64,000 nucleotides of DNA from Rhodococcus xishaensis (GCF_004011825.1 NZ_RKLO01000003.1:186001-250000); one strand, 5' to 3'; counted from the first letter of the stretch, positions 24,893 to 35,821 are shown. Made by a program: numbers and translations. The notes: generated from the letters alone by a model not told the origin.

Positions 24893-25522
24893 ATGAATAC
24901 CAAACGACTGCTCGTCGGGATCGGCGCCGCCGCGGCCGCCGTCATCCTCGTCGCCGGATGCTCGAACAACGAAGCCGCGAACAACGCCACGCCAACCGGC
25001 GCCGAGGCCACGACGTCGGCTGGTGCTCCCGGTACCAACGAACCGACCGGCGCCCACAATGACGCCGATGTCGCCTACGTGCGGATGATGATTCCGCACC
25101 ACGAGCAAGCCATCGAGATGGCGGAACTGGTTCCGAGCCGCTCCGACAGCCCCGAAGTCAACTCCCTCGCCACGCAAATCGAACACGCCCAGGAGCCCGA
25201 GATCGAGCAGATGGAGGGGTGGTTGACCGCGTGGGGAGTTCCCGAGCCGGAGCACCAACCGATGACGAATATGCCCGAGATGGAAAACGGCATGCACGGC
25301 ATGATGACGCCGGAACAGATGCGGGCACTCGAGAGTGCGAGCGGCATGGAGTTCGATCGCATGTGGCTGGAGATGATGATCGAACACCATGAGGGCGCCG
25401 TCACCAGCTCGGAAGAGATTCTGCGCGACGGTGAAAGTGAGCAGGTGCGGGAACTGGCTCAGAACATCATCGCAAGCCAACAGGCCGAGATCGCTCAGAT
25501 GCGGCAACTTCTGAACAGGTAG
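24893..25522 (+). CDS. DUF305-domain lipoprotein
   Basis: This 209-aa exported lipoprotein has a signal peptide with lipobox VAGC (cysteine 23) and an Asn/Thr/Ala-rich linker to about residue 58. Two ferritin-like DUF305 repeats follow, marked by MMIPHHEQAIEMA and MMIEHHEGAV, then a methionine-rich loop (MENGMHGMMTPEQM). The paired HH and Met motifs are typical of this family and suggest metal (often copper) binding, though no function is firmly established. The start at ATG 24893 is clear. It is the first gene after a 143-base gap and lies just ahead of an ABC transporter pair. Confidence 0.9.
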   Translation: MNTKRLLVGIGAAAAAVILVAGCSNNEAANNATPTGAEATTSAGAPGTNEPTGAHNDADVAYVRMMIPHHEQAIEMAELVPSRSDSPEVNSLATQIEHAQEPEIEQMEGWLTAWGVPEPEHQPMTNMPEMENGMHGMMTPEQMRALESASGMEFDRMWLEMMIEHHEGAVTSSEEILRDGESEQVRELAQNIIASQQAEIAQMRQLLNR

Positions 25523-25550
25523 GTCGACTCGGCCGGCCTCGAGGGGATCG

Positions 25551-26525
25551 GTGATCTCGGGAATGCCTTCCACGCGAGCCCCGGGCACACACCCCACTTC
25601 ACGTGCGGCCATCGAGACGCACGGGCTGTCGAAGCAATTCAAATCCGTTCGGGCCGTGTCGAATCTGAGCTTCAGCGTTCCTCACGGTTCGATCACCGGC
25701 TTGCTGGGACCCAACGGTTCCGGGAAGACGACAGCGCTGCGGATGCTGCTGGGCCTCGTTCGTCCGGACGCGGGCACGTCTGCAGTGCTCGGGCTCCCGT
25801 TCGGTGCGATTGCGGACCCGGCGCGCGCCGTCGGCGCGATGCTCGGCTCCCGCGGGCTCCACCCCAACCGAACCGCAAGCAGCCATCTGCGGGTGTATGC
25901 GTCTGCCATTGGAGTGCCGGACGACCGGGCTCGGCAGGTACTGCACCGCGTGGGGCTCACCGACACGGCAGACCGTAGAGCCGGCACATTGTCACTGGGC
26001 ATGCGCCGGCGCCTGGTTCTCGCGACGGCGCTACTCGGCGACCCGCGAGTCCTCGTACTCGACGAGCCCTTCGACGGACTCGACCCCGCGGGCATCGCGT
26101 GGTTGCGCGAGTTCCTCGCCGGTTTCACCCGAGCGGGCCGGACGGTGCTGATCTCGAGTCACCTGCTTCGCGAGGTGGAGCCGATCATCGATCGCCTCGT
26201 GGTCGTCAACCAAGGTGTGCTCGTCCACCAAGGCTCCATGGAGCACTTCCGCGCCCGCCATCGCGCCCGACTCGTTGTCGCGTGTTCCGACCCGGTCCGA
26301 CTCGCGACCGCGCTCGCTGCCGCCGGCATCACCGACGTCCGGCATCAGGCCGACGGCAAGGTCGCCATCGCCGGATCGGATACCACGACGGTCGGCAGGA
26401 TCGCCTCGAGCTCCGACGTCACCGTGTTCGGAGCCGCAACCGAACAAACGGATCTCGAGCGGGTATTCGTCGCGATGACATCGGGACAGTGCGCCGACCC
26501 CGGACCGTCCGGAGTCGAACAGTGA
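25551..26525 (+). CDS. ABC transporter ATP-binding protein
   Basis: This 324-aa ATPase of a drug/antibiotic-type (DrrA/NatA-like) exporter has Walker A GPNGSGKT at residues 53-60, signature LSLGMRRR at about 147, Walker B VLVLDEP at about 166 and the H-loop SSHLLREVE. The C-terminal 90 residues are the usual accessory domain. GTG 25551 follows a GAGGGG ribosome binding site. Its stop overlaps the GTG start of the permease gene by four bases (GTGA). Together they would form a simple two-gene exporter. The transported compound is not predictable. Confidence 0.9.
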   Translation: MISGMPSTRAPGTHPTSRAAIETHGLSKQFKSVRAVSNLSFSVPHGSITGLLGPNGSGKTTALRMLLGLVRPDAGTSAVLGLPFGAIADPARAVGAMLGSRGLHPNRTASSHLRVYASAIGVPDDRARQVLHRVGLTDTADRRAGTLSLGMRRRLVLATALLGDPRVLVLDEPFDGLDPAGIAWLREFLAGFTRAGRTVLISSHLLREVEPIIDRLVVVNQGVLVHQGSMEHFRARHRARLVVACSDPVRLATALAAAGITDVRHQADGKVAIAGSDTTTVGRIASSSDVTVFGAATEQTDLERVFVAMTSGQCADPGPSGVEQ

Positions 26526-27304
26526 CGACGAACCTGCTGTTGTCGGAGTTCCGCAAGTTCGCGACATTGCGATTCTGGTGGGCCTTGGGTCTGGCACCGC
26601 TGCTTGCCGGTGTGCTCTCGGGCCTGATCAGCGTGCCAGTGGTCGCCGGACTGACCGGAGACGCGAGTGCCCACGAGTTGGCGTCCTTGGTGGACAGCAT
26701 CGGATTGCTGGTCACTCTCCCGCTCGTGATCGTGTGCTCGGCCCTGTTCGGCGCCCTCCACGCCGGCACCGAGTACCAGCACGACACGATGACGACCACG
26801 GTGCTCATCGCGCGCAGCCGGGACGCGGTCGCGGCCGCCAAGCTTCTGGTCAGTGCCGCGTTCGGATTCCTCTCCTGCCTGGTCATCGCGATTGTCGGGG
26901 TCTCGACGGTCCTACTCGTCGGGTCCGACGGTGTCCGCTTCGACGGGACACTGGCGGCGATTCTCTTCGTCGCAGTGGTGGCATCCACGCTGTGGGCGCT
27001 GATCGGCGCCGGATTGGCATTGCTGACCACGTCTTCGACCGCGAGCGCAGTCGGAATCATCGCCTGGTTGGTACTCGAGCCAGGAGTTGTCGGAACCATT
27101 CTCGACGGCATCCACCTGGAGGCCGCGGGCCGGTGGCTTCCCGGTTCGGTCACCGTCTCGGCGTTCCGCGGCATCGTCCAAGGCGACCTCGGTGGTGACG
27201 CCTCGGAGCCCACGACCTCGTTGTCGCTCGTAGCCCTGGCACTGTGGGCGACGCTGTCGTGCGGGCTCGGTTGGTGGGCCACCCGCGCCCGCGACCTCAC
27301 CTGA
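26522..27304 (+). CDS. ABC transporter permease (ABC-2 type)
   Basis: This 260-aa integral membrane protein has about six hydrophobic segments (for example WWALGLAPLLAGVLSGLI near residue 20, LPLVIVCSALFGALHAG near 65, SAAFGFLSCLVIAIVGVS and ILFVAVVASTLWALIGAGL), as in ABC-2 permeases of two-gene exporters. The EYQHDTMTTT segment after the second helix is typical of these permeases. GTG 26522 overlaps the ATPase stop by four bases, showing translational coupling. It ends 48 bases before the large fused exporter, which is a different transporter class. Confidence 0.88.
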   Translation: MTTNLLLSEFRKFATLRFWWALGLAPLLAGVLSGLISVPVVAGLTGDASAHELASLVDSIGLLVTLPLVIVCSALFGALHAGTEYQHDTMTTTVLIARSRDAVAAAKLLVSAAFGFLSCLVIAIVGVSTVLLVGSDGVRFDGTLAAILFVAVVASTLWALIGAGLALLTTSSTASAVGIIAWLVLEPGVVGTILDGIHLEAAGRWLPGSVTVSAFRGIVQGDLGGDASEPTTSLSLVALALWATLSCGLGWWATRARDLT

Positions 27305-27352
27305 GTCTCCTGCGGCGGGTGTTGTCTGCCCATCGGACTACGGTTGATCACG

Positions 27353-30300
27353 ATGGCTGGACAGGATGCGACAACGGTGGCCGAGGGCCGGCAAGGCTGG
27401 ATTCGACGACTCGGAGCGGAGTGCTGGAACCACCGACGCACCGCCGTCGGAGCACTTTCCGTGACGGTGATCGCAGCGGTCATCGACATCCTGTTCCCGC
27501 TGCTGACGAAGTTCGCGCTGGACGCGGCGACGGGCGGCGAGGCGAGCGCAACCAGTGTCATCGCCTACATCACCGCAACCATCGCGGTTCTCGCCTGCGT
27601 CCGCTTCGCCTGCCAGTACGGGCGCCGGATGCTTGCCGGACGGCTCTCGCTGGACGTCCAGCACGACCTGCGCCTGGGTCTGCTCGGCTCGCTGCAACGC
27701 CTCGACGGCCGGGGCCAGGACCAGATCCGGACCGGCCAAGTGGTGTCCCGCTCGATCACCGACCTACAACTCGTCCAGAGTCTGCTGTCCATGGTTCCGA
27801 TGTCGGCGGGTGTGGTGCTTCAGTTCGTCCTGGCGCTGGCGATCATGACCTGGCTGTCTCCGCTGCTCACGGTCGTCGCGCTGATGGTGGTGCCGGCGGT
27901 GGCCTTCGTGGTGTACCTGATACGGCCCACGCTGTTCGCGGCCACGTGGTCGGCGCAGCAACGCGCCGCCGACCTGGCCCAGCACGTCGAGGAAACCGTC
28001 ACGGGTGTCCGGGTCGTCAAGGGGTTCGGGCAGGAGTCCCGCGCGGTAGACCAACTCGAGGATCGTGGCCGCACGCTCTACGCCGAGCGCCTCCGTGCGG
28101 CCCGGATCAACGCACGGTTCGCACCGTCAATGGCGACCCTCCCCCAACTCGGCCTGGTCGGTGTGGTCGCGCTCGGCGGCTACCTCGCACTGAACGGGTC
28201 CATCACCGTCGGCACGTTCCTGGCGTTCGCGGCGTACATCGCCACCATGACCACAGCCACGCGCACCATGTCGCAGGTCGTGATCATGGCCCAACTCTCA
28301 CGGGCCGCCGTCGAACGCGTCTACGAGGTCATCGACACGAAGCCGGACGTCTCCGACCCGCCACACCCGACCGATCTACCCGACGGGCCGCTCGGGGTGG
28401 ACCTGCACGACGTCATCTTCGGGTTCGACGAAGGCAGCACTGTTCTCAACGGTCTCGACCTGACTATCGCGCCTGGTGAGTCGGTGGCCGTCGTGGGGCC
28501 GGCCGGTTCAGGCAAGACCGCACTGTCGTTGCTCCTGCCCCGCTTCTACGCGCCCAATGCCGGAACGCTGTCCCTGACCAGTGGCGGCCACAGCTACGAC
28601 GTCTCCGCCCTGCGAGCCGAACAACTGCGCGAGGCTGTCGGCCTGGTGTTCGACGAGCCCTTCCTGTTCTCCGACACGATTGCCGCGAACATCGCCCTCG
28701 GCCGGCCCCACGCCAGCGACGAGCAGATCCGCGCCGCCGCCCAGCTCGCGCAGGCCGATGAGTTCATCTCCGCACTGTCCGACGGCTACGACACCGTTGT
28801 CGGAGAGCGCGGGCTGACACTGTCGGGTGGCCAGCGTCAGCGCGTGGCTCTGGCCCGGGCACTGCTGGTGGATCCGCGTGTGTTGATCCTCGACGATGCA
28901 ACGTCCGCAGTGGACGCGGGCACCGAGGCGGCGATCTTTGCGGCGTTGAAGACCGGCCGCCGCCGGACGACCCTGATCCTGGCCCACCGCCGCTCGACGC
29001 TCACGCTCGCCGATCGTGTGGCCGTGCTCGACGGTGGCCGGATCGTCGACATCGGGACTGTTGACGAACTCGATGAGCGTTGCCCGCTGTTCAGGACCCT
29101 ACTAGCCACGCCGGATCCGTCGCAGACGTCATCCGACGAAGTCGACACCGTGGCGAAGCGCGACGGAATCGACGCAGTCGTCGACTCAGCGGACGATCCG
29201 ACCGCGGCGCAACTGTGGCCGGAGATCGTTCCGGAGGACGGCGACGGGACCCGAGCCGACCGGGGGCTTCCGGGTGGCCACGGCGGTGGCGGCGGGGTGG
29301 CCGGCGCCCTCGGTGGCGTGGTCGCGACTCCCGAACTGCGACGCGCCGTCGACGCTCTGCCGCCCGCGGACGAGGACCCGCACACCGACACCGACCGATT
29401 GCGCGCGGACGAGTCGGAGTTCCGGCTCAGCCGGCTCCTGCACCCGGTGCGTTGGCTACTGGCCGGCGTCGTGCTGTGCCTGGCGCTGGACTCACTGATC
29501 GGCATAGCGTTCCCGTCAATCGTCCGGTTCGCGATCGACCGTGGTGTGGTCCCCGGCGATTACGGTCCGCTCTGGGCGGCCACCGCGGTGGGCGCGACGC
29601 TCGCCCTCGTCGGGTGGCTCGTCGTCGCGATCCTCACGGTCATCACGGCACGGGCGGGCGAGCGAGTGCTCTTCGGGCTGCGGGTCCGCAGCTACGCTCA
29701 CCTGCAACGACTCGGACTCGACTACTACGAACGTGAACTGTCCGGCCGGATCATGACCCGCATGACGACCGACGTCGACGCGTTGTCGTCGTTCATCCAG
29801 ACCGGCCTGTCGACCTCGATCGTCGCGCTGCTGACATTGCTGGGCATCTCGGTGGCATTGCTGGTTACCGACGCGGCGCTCGCTCTCGTCACGCTGACCG
29901 CGCTCATCCCGCTCACTGTCGCCACGCTGGTGTTCCGGCGTATCTCCAGCGTCGCGTACAGCGTGTCCAGAGAACGGATCTCGCTGGTGAACGCCGATTT
30001 CCAGGAGAACATTGCGGGTCTGCGCGCCGCCCAGGCGTACCGACGCGAGGAGTTCGCCGCGCAACGGTTCGCTGAGGGCGCGGACCGATACCGCCGCAGC
30101 CGCATGCGGTCCCAGCGCGCAATCTCGGTGTACTTCCCGTTCATCACGTTCCTCTCCGACCTAGCGCTCGCCGCCGTCGTGTTCGCCGGTGCTCAGCGCG
30201 TCGCCGACGGTGTGGCCACCCCAGGCACCCTCGTCGCGTTCGTTCTCTACCTGGGGCTGCTGTTCGGGCCGATCCAGCAGCTGTCACAGGTGTTCGACGG

Positions 30301-31207
30301 TTACCAGCAGGCCAACGTCGGCCTTCGCCGAATCGCCGAGCTACTCGCGACCACCAGCTCGATCGAGACCACGGAGCCCAGGGACACCGTCCCGATCGAG
30401 GGCCGCCTGCACGGTCGAGTCCGGTTCGACGACGTGAGCTTCCGGTACCAGGGCGCCGAATCCGACGCCCTCAGTGAGGTCGACCTGCACATCCCGTCCG
30501 GTTCCACGGTCGCGCTGGTGGGACGGACAGGTGCAGGCAAGTCGACGATCGTCAAACTTCTCGCCCGCTTCTATGACCCGACGTCCGGAGCGGTCGCTGT
30601 CGACGACGAGAACCTGCGCCGGTATCCGCTCCACCGGTACCGGCGACGCCTCGGAGTCGTCCCGCAGGAAGCTCACCTGTTCACCGGGACCGTCGCGAGC
30701 AACATCGCCTACGGGCGACCCGACGCGACCAGGTCGGAGATCGAGGCGGCGGCCCGGGCGGTAGGAGCCCTGCCCGTCATCGCCGCACTCCGTGGCGGCA
30801 TGAATCAGCCGATCGGCGAACGCGGCCAGGGTCTGTCCGCGGGTCAGCGCCAACTGATCGCACTCGCACGTGCGGAGATGGTGGACCCTGATCTGCTGCT
30901 ACTCGACGAGGCGACCGCGACACTCGACCCTGCCACGGAGCGGCTGGTTCTCGACTCGAGCCGGATGGTCACTCGACGGCGCACGTCCGTAGTGGTCGCG
31001 CACAGGTTGGCGACCGCCGCGAGAGCGGATCTCGTAGTGGTTGTCGACAACGGCCGAATCGTCGAAACCGGAGATCACATCACACTTCGACATGCCGGCG
31101 GCCATTATTCACGACTCTGTGATGTGGCGGAAAAAGGACAGGGGAATAATTCGTCCGCGAGAACCGTCGTCGATGGTGACCCCATCGACTCCATCGCAAC
31201 AATGTGA
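27353..31207 (+). CDS. Fused two-module ABC exporter (TMD-NBD-TMD-NBD)
   Basis: This 1284-aa protein carries two complete ABC-exporter halves. Half 1 has a six-helix membrane domain to about residue 320 and an NBD with Walker A GPAGSGKT (about 381), signature LSGGQRQR (about 489) and Walker B ILDDATSAVD (about 509). Half 2 follows a Gly-rich linker near 640. It has a second membrane domain and an NBD with Walker A GRTGAGKST (about 1057), signature LSAGQRQL (about 1160) and Walker B LLLDEATATLD (about 1181). The catalytic glutamate is Asp in NBD1 but present in NBD2, giving one degenerate and one consensus site. The layout resembles mycobacterial Rv0194 multidrug exporters. The start at ATG 27353 lacks a clear ribosome binding site. 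Confidence 0.9.
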   Translation: MAGQDATTVAEGRQGWIRRLGAECWNHRRTAVGALSVTVIAAVIDILFPLLTKFALDAATGGEASATSVIAYITATIAVLACVRFACQYGRRMLAGRLSLDVQHDLRLGLLGSLQRLDGRGQDQIRTGQVVSRSITDLQLVQSLLSMVPMSAGVVLQFVLALAIMTWLSPLLTVVALMVVPAVAFVVYLIRPTLFAATWSAQQRAADLAQHVEETVTGVRVVKGFGQESRAVDQLEDRGRTLYAERLRAARINARFAPSMATLPQLGLVGVVALGGYLALNGSITVGTFLAFAAYIATMTTATRTMSQVVIMAQLSRAAVERVYEVIDTKPDVSDPPHPTDLPDGPLGVDLHDVIFGFDEGSTVLNGLDLTIAPGESVAVVGPAGSGKTALSLLLPRFYAPNAGTLSLTSGGHSYDVSALRAEQLREAVGLVFDEPFLFSDTIAANIALGRPHASDEQIRAAAQLAQADEFISALSDGYDTVVGERGLTLSGGQRQRVALARALLVDPRVLILDDATSAVDAGTEAAIFAALKTGRRRTTLILAHRRSTLTLADRVAVLDGGRIVDIGTVDELDERCPLFRTLLATPDPSQTSSDEVDTVAKRDGIDAVVDSADDPTAAQLWPEIVPEDGDGTRADRGLPGGHGGGGGVAGALGGVVATPELRRAVDALPPADEDPHTDTDRLRADESEFRLSRLLHPVRWLLAGVVLCLALDSLIGIAFPSIVRFAIDRGVVPGDYGPLWAATAVGATLALVGWLVVAILTVITARAGERVLFGLRVRSYAHLQRLGLDYYERELSGRIMTRMTTDVDALSSFIQTGLSTSIVALLTLLGISVALLVTDAALALVTLTALIPLTVATLVFRRISSVAYSVSRERISLVNADFQENIAGLRAAQAYRREEFAAQRFAEGADRYRRSRMRSQRAISVYFPFITFLSDLALAAVVFAGAQRVADGVATPGTLVAFVLYLGLLFGPIQQLSQVFDGYQQANVGLRRIAELLATTSSIETTEPRDTVPIEGRLHGRVRFDDVSFRYQGAESDALSEVDLHIPSGSTVALVGRTGAGKSTIVKLLARFYDPTSGAVAVDDENLRRYPLHRYRRRLGVVPQEAHLFTGTVASNIAYGRPDATRSEIEAAARAVGALPVIAALRGGMNQPIGERGQGLSAGQRQLIALARAEMVDPDLLLLDEATATLDPATERLVLDSSRMVTRRRTSVVVAHRLATAARADLVVVVDNGRIVETGDHITLRHAGGHYSRLCDVAEKGQGNNSSARTVVDGDPIDSIATM

Positions 31208-31319
31208 GACAGCCAACACGCTGCGGACCGGACACCCGCGTTCGACGCATGGAAGCTAGCCTCATGTGTATAGGCGCTCTGATCGGGTACCGAAGAAAGA
31301 AACGAGGCGAACACCTGCC

Positions 31320-34300
31320 GTGAGCAGCAGCTCTACTTCCCAGTTCGGACAGAACCAGTGGCTAGTCGACGAGATGTACCAACGCTTCCAGGATGATCCC
31401 TCATCTGTGGACCCCAGTTGGCACGAATTTCTGACGGATTACTCGCCCGACGCAGCGAATGCGGGCGGAAACGGTAAAGCGCTGGGCGGCGATGTCGCCA
31501 CCAAGACAGTGAACCACGCAGCAGCTCAGGCTCCTGCGGCCGCCCCGGCACCGGCACAAGAAACCGCACCAGCCCCGGCACCGACAACCAAGGCGGAGAC
31601 CGCACCTCCGGCCCCCGCACCTGCGCCCGCTCCAGCCGCCGCCCCCAAGGCGGAAGCCCCCAAGGCGGAAGCGACCCCGACCGCTACCGAGGACACCAAC
31701 CAGGTGCTGCGTGGCGCTGCCGCCGCGGTGGCCCGCAACATGTCGGCCTCGCTCACGATCCCGACGGCGACCAGTGTTCGCGCCGTCCCGGCAAAGTTGA
31801 TGTTCGACAACCGAATCGTCATCAACAACCACCTCGCCCGTACCCGCGGCGGCAAGGTCTCGTTCACCCACATCCTCGGCTACGCGATCGTACAGGCGGT
31901 CAAGTCGTTCCCGAACATGAACCGGCACTTCGCCGAGATCGACGGCAAGCCGAACGTCGTCACCCCGGCGAACACCAACCTGGGCCTGGCAATCGACCTG
32001 CCGGGCCGCAACGGAAGCCGCTCACTGGTCGTCGCCGCGATCAAGGGCTGCGAGTCGATGAACTTCGTCCAGTTCCACAGCGCATACGAAGATATTGTCC
32101 GACGTGCGCGCGACGGCAAGCTCACCACCGAGGACTTCTCGGGTGTCACGATCTCGCTGACCAACCCGGGAGGCATCGGCACCGTGCACTCGGTGCCGCG
32201 TCTGATGCAGGGCCAGGGCGCCATCATCGGCGCCGGCGCGATGGAGTACCCCGCCGAGTTCCAGGGTGCCAGCGACGCGCGCATCGCAGAGATGGGCGTC
32301 GGCAAGCTGATGACGCTGACCTCCACCTACGATCACCGGATCATCCAGGGCGCCGAGTCCGGCGACTTCCTCCGCACAATCCACAACCTGCTGATCAGCG
32401 ACGAGTTCTACGACGAGGTCTTTCTCTCGCTGCACATTCCCTACGAGCCGGTCCGGTGGCGCCAGGACGTGCCGGAGGGTGCGGTCGACAAGAACACCCG
32501 CGTGCTCGAACTGATCGCGGCGTACCGCAACCGCGGCCACCTCATGGCCGACACCGACCCGCTGCAGTTCGTCAAGGACAAGTTCCGCAGCCACCCGGAC
32601 CTCGACGTCACGACTCACGGCCTGACCCTGTGGGATCTCGACCGCGAGTTCAACGTCGGCGGTTTCCACGGCAAGACCCGGATGAAGCTGCGCGACGTCC
32701 TGTCGATCCTGCGGGACGCCTACTGCCGTCACATCGGCGTCGAGTACACGCACATTCTCGAGCCCGAGCAGCAGGAATGGCTGCAGGAGCGGGTCGAGGC
32801 CAAGCACGTCAAGCCGACCGTCGCCGAGCAGAAGTACATTTTGAGCAAGCTCAACGCCGCCGAGGCGTTCGAGACCTTCCTGCAGACCAAGTACGTCGGT
32901 CAGAAGCGCTTCTCGCTCGAGGGCGCCGAGTCGGTCATCCCGATGATGGACGCGATCATCGATCAGGCGGCCGAGCACCAGCTCGACGAGGTCGTGATCG
33001 GGATGCCGCACCGCGGTCGCCTCAACGTGCTCGCGAACATCGTCGGTAAGCCGTACTCGAAGATCTTCACCGAGTTCGAAGGCAACATGAACCCGGCGGC
33101 GGCGCACGGCTCCGGCGACGTGAAGTACCACCTCGGCGCCGAGGGCACCTACATCCAGATGTTCGGCGAGAACGACATCAAGGTGTCGCTGACGGCGAAC
33201 CCGTCGCACCTCGAAGCGGTCGACCCGGTCCTCGAGGGTCTGGTCCGCGCAAAGCAGGACATCCTGGACAAGGGCGAGAGCGGGTTCACCGTCATGCCGC
33301 TGATGCTCCACGGCGACGCGGCGTTCGCGGGCCAGGGTGTCGTCGCCGAGACGCTCAACCTGGCGCTGCTGCGCGGCTACCGCACCGGCGGCACCGTGCA
33401 CGTGGTCGTCAACAACCAGGTCGGCTTCACCACGGCGCCGGAGCATTCGCGCTCGTCCGAGTACTGCACCGACATCGCCAAGATGATCGGCGCACCGGTC
33501 TTGCACGTGAACGGCGACGATCCGGAGGCCGGCGTCTGGGTCGCGCAGCTCGCCGTCGACTTCCGTGAGAAGTTCGGCAAGGACGTCGTCATCGACATGA
33601 TCTGCTACCGCCGCCGCGGCCACAACGAGGGCGACGACCCGTCCATGACGCAGCCGGCGATGTACGACCTGATCGACACCAAGCGCAGCGTCCGCAAGAG
33701 CTACACCGAGGCGCTGATCGGCCGCGGCGACATCTCGCTCAAGGAAGCCGAAGACGCCTTGCGCGACTACCAGGGCCAGCTGGAGCGGGTGTTCAACGAG
33801 GTCCGCGAGCTCGAGAAGTTCACCCCCGAGCCGTCGGAGTCCGTGGAACTCGACCAGACGCCACCTGCGCGCCTGACCACGGCCGTCGATACAGCGGCGC
33901 TCGAGCGTATCGGCGACGCATTCGTCAACGTCCCCGAAGGCTTCACGGTCCACCCGCGCGTCAAGCCGGTCATCGAGAAGCGCAAGGAGATGTCCCGCGA
34001 GGGCCATATCGACTGGGCATTCGCCGAGCTCCTCGCGTTCGGTTCACTTGCCGAGCAGGGCGCCCTGGTGCGTTTGGCCGGCCAGGACTCGCGCCGCGGC
34101 ACGTTCACGCAGCGCCACGCGGTGCTGATCGACCGCAAGAACGGCGACGAGTACAACCCGCTCGCCGAGTTGGCCGCGACCTCCGGCTCCGGCGGCAAGT
34201 TCATGGTCTACGACTCGGCGCTCACCGAGTTCGCCGGCCTCGGATTCGAGTACGGTTACTCGGTCGGCAACCCGGACGCGCTGGTCCTGTGGGAAGCGCA

Positions 34301-35072
34301 GTTCGGTGACTTCGTCAACGGCGCGCAGACCATCATCGACGAGTTCATCAGCTCCGGTGAGGCCAAGTGGGGCCAGCTGTCCGACGTCGTGCTTCTACTG
34401 CCGCACGGCCACGAAGGCCAGGGCCCGGACCACACCTCGGGTCGCATCGAGCGTTTCCTGCAGCTGTGTGCTGAGGGCTCGATGACGGTCGCGATGCCGT
34501 CGACGCCGGCGAGCTACTTCCACCTGCTGCGTCGTCACCACCTGGACGGCATCCGTCGCCCGCTCGTGGTGTTCACGCCGAAGTCGATGCTGCGCAACAA
34601 GGCTGCGGTCAGCAAACTCGAGGACTTCACGACCGGCAAGTTCCGCTCGGTGTTCGAGGAGCCCACGTACGAGGCCCCTGGCGGTGACGGTGCCCGCACC
34701 ACGGTCGAACGTGTGCTACTCACGTCCGGCAAGCTCTACTGGGAGTTGCTGGCGAAGAAGCAGAAGGAGAACCGCGACGACGTCGCGATCGTTCGGATCG
34801 AGCAGCTGTACCCGATCCCGCGGCGCCGCATCGCGCAGACGCTGGACCGCTACCCGAATGCCTCAGAGTTCTTCTGGGTCCAGGAGGAACCGGCGAACCA
34901 GGGTGCGTGGCCATTCCTCGGTCTCGCGCTCCCGGAACTGCTTCCCGAGAAGTACGCGGGCATCAAGCGCATCTCGCGGCGTGCGATGTCGGCGCCGTCG
35001 TCGGGCTCGAGCAAGGTCCACGCTGTCGAGCAGCAGGAGATCATCGACGCCGCGTTCGCGCCGAGGAAGTAG
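31320..35072 (+). CDS. kgd: Multifunctional 2-oxoglutarate decarboxylase / dehydrogenase E1 with succinyltransferase domain
   Basis: This 1250-aa protein is the actinobacterial Kgd/OdhA type. A short N-terminal segment ([15 protein letters not shown]) is followed by an Ala/Pro-rich linker (about 60-125). An E2-like acyltransferase domain (about 150-370) contains [15 protein letters not shown] thiamine-diphosphate E1 domain carries [11 protein letters not shown] (about 563), [10 protein letters not shown] (about 664) and GDDPEAGVW (about 731). It decarboxylates 2-oxoglutarate and can act in the dehydrogenase complex of the TCA cycle. Close mycobacterial relatives are regulated by the GarA/OdhI forkhead protein. 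GTG 31320 matches the start of the mycobacterial protein; GAGG lies 12 bases upstream. A hairpin terminator follows the gene. Confidence 0.96.
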   Translation: MSSSSTSQFGQNQWLVDEMYQRFQDDPSSVDPSWHEFLTDYSPDAANAGGNGKALGGDVATKTVNHAAAQAPAAAPAPAQETAPAPAPTTKAETAPPAPAPAPAPAAAPKAEAPKAEATPTATEDTNQVLRGAAAAVARNMSASLTIPTATSVRAVPAKLMFDNRIVINNHLARTRGGKVSFTHILGYAIVQAVKSFPNMNRHFAEIDGKPNVVTPANTNLGLAIDLPGRNGSRSLVVAAIKGCESMNFVQFHSAYEDIVRRARDGKLTTEDFSGVTISLTNPGGIGTVHSVPRLMQGQGAIIGAGAMEYPAEFQGASDARIAEMGVGKLMTLTSTYDHRIIQGAESGDFLRTIHNLLISDEFYDEVFLSLHIPYEPVRWRQDVPEGAVDKNTRVLELIAAYRNRGHLMADTDPLQFVKDKFRSHPDLDVTTHGLTLWDLDREFNVGGFHGKTRMKLRDVLSILRDAYCRHIGVEYTHILEPEQQEWLQERVEAKHVKPTVAEQKYILSKLNAAEAFETFLQTKYVGQKRFSLEGAESVIPMMDAIIDQAAEHQLDEVVIGMPHRGRLNVLANIVGKPYSKIFTEFEGNMNPAAAHGSGDVKYHLGAEGTYIQMFGENDIKVSLTANPSHLEAVDPVLEGLVRAKQDILDKGESGFTVMPLMLHGDAAFAGQGVVAETLNLALLRGYRTGGTVHVVVNNQVGFTTAPEHSRSSEYCTDIAKMIGAPVLHVNGDDPEAGVWVAQLAVDFREKFGKDVVIDMICYRRRGHNEGDDPSMTQPAMYDLIDTKRSVRKSYTEALIGRGDISLKEAEDALRDYQGQLERVFNEVRELEKFTPEPSESVELDQTPPARLTTAVDTAALERIGDAFVNVPEGFTVHPRVKPVIEKRKEMSREGHIDWAFAELLAFGSLAEQGALVRLAGQDSRRGTFTQRHAVLIDRKNGDEYNPLAELAATSGSGGKFMVYDSALTEFAGLGFEYGYSVGNPDALVLWEAQFGDFVNGAQTIIDEFISSGEAKWGQLSDVVLLLPHGHEGQGPDHTSGRIERFLQLCAEGSMTVAMPSTPASYFHLLRRHHLDGIRRPLVVFTPKSMLRNKAAVSKLEDFTTGKFRSVFEEPTYEAPGGDGARTTVERVLLTSGKLYWELLAKKQKENRDDVAIVRIEQLYPIPRRRIAQTLDRYPNASEFFWVQEEPANQGAWPFLGLALPELLPEKYAGIKRISRRAMSAPSSGSSKVHAVEQQEIIDAAFAPRK

Positions 35073-35102
35073 TCGGTCTCCGATCGACTGAGCGACAACA
35101 CC

Positions 35103-35132
35103 GGCCCGTCCACTCACACGAGTGGGCGGGCC
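35103..35132 (+). terminator. Rho-independent-type terminator after kgd
   Basis: GGCCCGTCCACTC (35103-35115) and GAGTGGGCGGGCC (35120-35132) form a 13-bp stem with one G-T pair around an ACAC tetraloop. It starts 31 bases after the kgd stop. The convergent TetR gene ends at 35185, so the hairpin may serve both directions. Confidence 0.8.
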
Positions 35133-35184
35133 GCTGTCGTATCGACGGACCGAGACCACTGTCGGCCGGCACTGCCCAGGCGCT

Positions 35185-35793
35185 CTATCCCGGCAACACT
35201 GCCGCGGCTTCGACGCCGAGCGTCACCGCTGTGAGGGCCGAAACTTGCAGGTCGATCAGGTCGTCCCGGGAGATCTGAGGGCGACGCAGCCACGAGATGG
35301 TGGCCTCTTCGACGAACGCGATCCAACCGCGGACGGACAGCTCCGTGCGGGCCGTGGGCTCGATACCGAGCGACGGGAGATGCTCGACCACCCGCCGGAC
35401 CATCTCTGCGCGAGTCTCCTCGCACACCTCCCGCATGTCGGGGTCGCTGCTGGTGGTCCCTCGCAGCAGCGGGAGGTAGGTGCCGCGGTTCTCCGAGACA
35501 TAGTCCACGTACGACGCCATGGCATCGCGCACGATCTCGAGGGGTTCGAGGTCGGGGTTAGGAGCCGTGTGCGCGAGCATCTCCGCGCTCGTGTAGCGAA
35601 CGATGGCAAGGTGGAAGTCGTGTTTGGACGCGAAGTAGTGGAACAGCAGGCCGGCGGATACACCGGCCTGATCGGCTATGTCCTCGACCGAGATCTGCTC
35701 GAGCGGCCGATCGGCGAGCATGCGAACGCCCAGGCCGATCAGCTGCGCCCGCCTCTCCTCGGGGCTCAGACGCGTGCGTTTCACGCCATCCAT
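35185..35793 (-). CDS. TetR-family transcriptional regulator
   Basis: This 202-aa TetR regulator has its HTH in ISVEDIADQAGVSAGLLFHYF (about residues 34-54) and a C-terminal helical ligand domain. It is divergent from the Baeyer-Villiger monooxygenase operon. A 19-bp dyad (35822-35840) lies between the two starts, over the monooxygenase promoter. This position supports a role as repressor of that operon, released by a ketone or acid intermediate. The start ATG 35793 is preceded by GGTGG. It is distinct from the other two TetR proteins of the window, which face their own clusters in the same way. Confidence 0.88.
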   Translation of the reverse strand: MDGVKRTRLSPEERRAQLIGLGVRMLADRPLEQISVEDIADQAGVSAGLLFHYFASKHDFHLAIVRYTSAEMLAHTAPNPDLEPLEIVRDAMASYVDYVSENRGTYLPLLRGTTSSDPDMREVCEETRAEMVRRVVEHLPSLGIEPTARTELSVRGWIAFVEEATISWLRRPQISRDDLIDLQVSALTAVTLGVEAAAVLPG

Positions 35794-35821
35794 GGGTCCA
35801 CCATACTCAACGGCGGCCAGC

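Noticed and set aside
27244-28479. A 411-codon plus-strand frame overlapping the permease end and the exporter start
   Set aside because: It is an Arg/Pro/Gly-rich shadow frame of the exporter gene, without domains.
32022-34007. A 661-codon open frame on the minus strand across kgd
   Set aside because: It is fully antisense to kgd, has no recognisable domain and reads as repetitive Arg/Val/Asp/Leu composition typical of the reverse frame of a GC-rich gene.
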